DNA of 64,000 nt from the NCBI RefSeq assembly GCF_026151205.1, contig NC_087080.1:10401837-10465836 (forward strand). The letters are read 5' to 3'. Both the position numbers and the translations under genes were made by a program. Of the stretch, positions 63,072 to 64,000 are shown one piece after another. Each line of letters begins with the position of its first letter. The stretch's first letter is position 1. Source of the stretch: Bolinopsis microptera. Taxonomy: Eukaryota > Ctenophora > Tentaculata > Lobata > Bolinopsidae. The notes under the pieces were generated by a model. That model had not been told where the DNA came from and did no database searches. It saw only the letters and a program-made list of their open reading frames with translations.

Positions 63072-63643
63072 TCAGTGGTTCCAAGAGTGTACAGACTGTA
63101 AACACTTGTTCAGCACTTCCATCCATTGTTTTCGTTCCTCTCGGCTGTCCGCTGATAAAAGGTATCTGAGGAGAGAGATTATATTTAATATTAGATTGTA
63201 TTAGAGAGATAATAATTAGACCACTTTGGTGAATTATCGAGTATTACAATATTCCAAAACCGATAATTTCCAGGAATGAGAAGGCTGAGAGGATTACAGA
63301 ATTCTCATTGTTGTCTAAAAGTTCCGGGTCCAGGAAGACGCGAGAAACGGACCGCATCACAATTACCATGACGTATTAACACAGGTCCGAGAATTAGAGT
63401 TCACAACAAGTTCATAAGAGAGGAATTAAAGTTTATAAGAAGTTTCTAGAGAGAATTTAAAGTTACTTACTTGGTCTGTGTGGTCTTGCCATTGCTCTCT
63501 GTAATGATGCTGGTTCTGTCACCAGGTTGAGCTGCCGCCATGATCACTAGGACGAATGTGTTGGGACGAGCGCAGTCCAGACGGGACGCTACTGAGACAG
63601 TCTCTGTTTTGCAGTTCCTGAGGTCGATTTCACCGTGGGGTTG
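63072..63643 (-). CDS. ANLN: Anillin-like protein, last two coding exons (partial)
   Basis: Anillin is a contractile-ring scaffold that links septins, actin, myosin and RhoA at the cleavage furrow. Only its C-terminal PH domain is here. Exon 63471-63643 encodes GEIDLRNC, DCARPNTFVLVI and ESNGKTTQTK. Exon 63072-63165 continues YLLSADSREERKQWMEVLN, ending VHSWNH and TGA at 63074-63072. The layout matches the human anillin PH domain (CARRNTFEL, NWLSADTKEERDLWMQ). The junction is GT-AG, phase 2. The gene continues beyond the right end of the window. An anillin-related PH protein is the alternative. Confidence 0.75.
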
Positions 63644-64000
63644 CTGAAAAAGGAAGGATATTAGAGATTAAGTCAGGAGAAATAAAAGTGAACTAAATTG
63701 AGATAAGATTGAAATAAATGGGTGAAAATGTGATAATTTACACTTTATCACCCGTATACTATACGTGTATATTATGTAATTGATTTGTCTTTAACACGAG
63801 AATAAGACAAAAGAGATAAGGGGGTCTGACAGATCTTTAGCCCTCGGGGAAACGTCTAGACCTTTCCATCTAGACACAACCGGCCTTGTTTACCCACATA
63901 TCAGATGACGATATCAAGATCGCGATAACATTGTCATGTGCGTTAATTATGATTTAATAATTAGTAATTAATCCCTGGGAAGAACCGTATTACCAAGAGT
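63644..64000. other. Upstream intron of the anillin-like gene
   Basis: No exon was recognised in this edge stretch. Confidence 0.4.

Noticed and set aside
62797-63204. 135-codon plus-strand open frame
   Set aside because: Overlaps the antisense of the last anillin-like exon, with no domain.

Overview
The window is nuclear DNA of an invertebrate animal. It is AT-rich, its protein genes carry many GT-AG introns, it is heavily loaded with transposable elements, and it contains interstitial CCCTAA repeats. I cannot fix the species. The retroelement and repeat proteins resemble families I associate with cnidarians and other invertebrates, but that is only an impression.

Four conserved animal genes lie on the minus strand, all in the same direction. 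From right to left they are: the last two coding exons of an anillin-like gene (63072-63643, continuing past the right edge); NUP43, a nucleoporin of the Y-complex (46038-55576, 7 exons, 332 aa); CDAN1, codanin-1, a regulator of the histone chaperone ASF1 (23493-45438, 17 exons, 1598 aa); and a BRD7/BRD9-type bromodomain protein of SWI/SNF remodelers (952-23054, 7 exons, 509 aa). I rebuilt the exons by hand from splice sites, and reading phase closes through every junction. NUP43, CDAN1 and BRD7/9 are only about 0.4-0.6 kb apart. Their introns hold nearly everything else.

The 19-kb BRD7/9 intron (2979-21949) cuts the bromodomain in half. It holds a pair of tiny divergent secreted-peptide genes on a large inverted repeat (6369-6542 minus, 11018-11191 plus) plus a remnant third copy, a complete 3.7-kb retroelement with reverse transcriptase and a C-terminal restriction-like endonuclease motif (11739-15417), a decayed LINE, tandem satellites and several MITEs. 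The CDAN1 introns hold three copies of a gene for an unrecognised 201-aa protein (27536-33629) and two foldback elements. NUP43 intron 2 holds an intact, intronless GT31 glycosyltransferase on the opposite strand (48844-49842) and a 4.4-kb element filled with a 3.2-kb polypurine tract.

The most unusual theme is a set of five inverted-repeat elements, each bounded by a perfect 8-bp target-site duplication and each carrying a different tandem array: telomeric CCCTAA, a 255-bp satellite, an ATTAATGACC decamer, a 60-bp repeat, and polypurine GAGGAGGAC. They look like non-autonomous hAT-like transposons that pick up or amplify satellites. A second notable point is codanin-1, where a motif resembling the ASF1-binding B-domain (RRVxLTP) appears five times, four of them in a tandem protein repeat.
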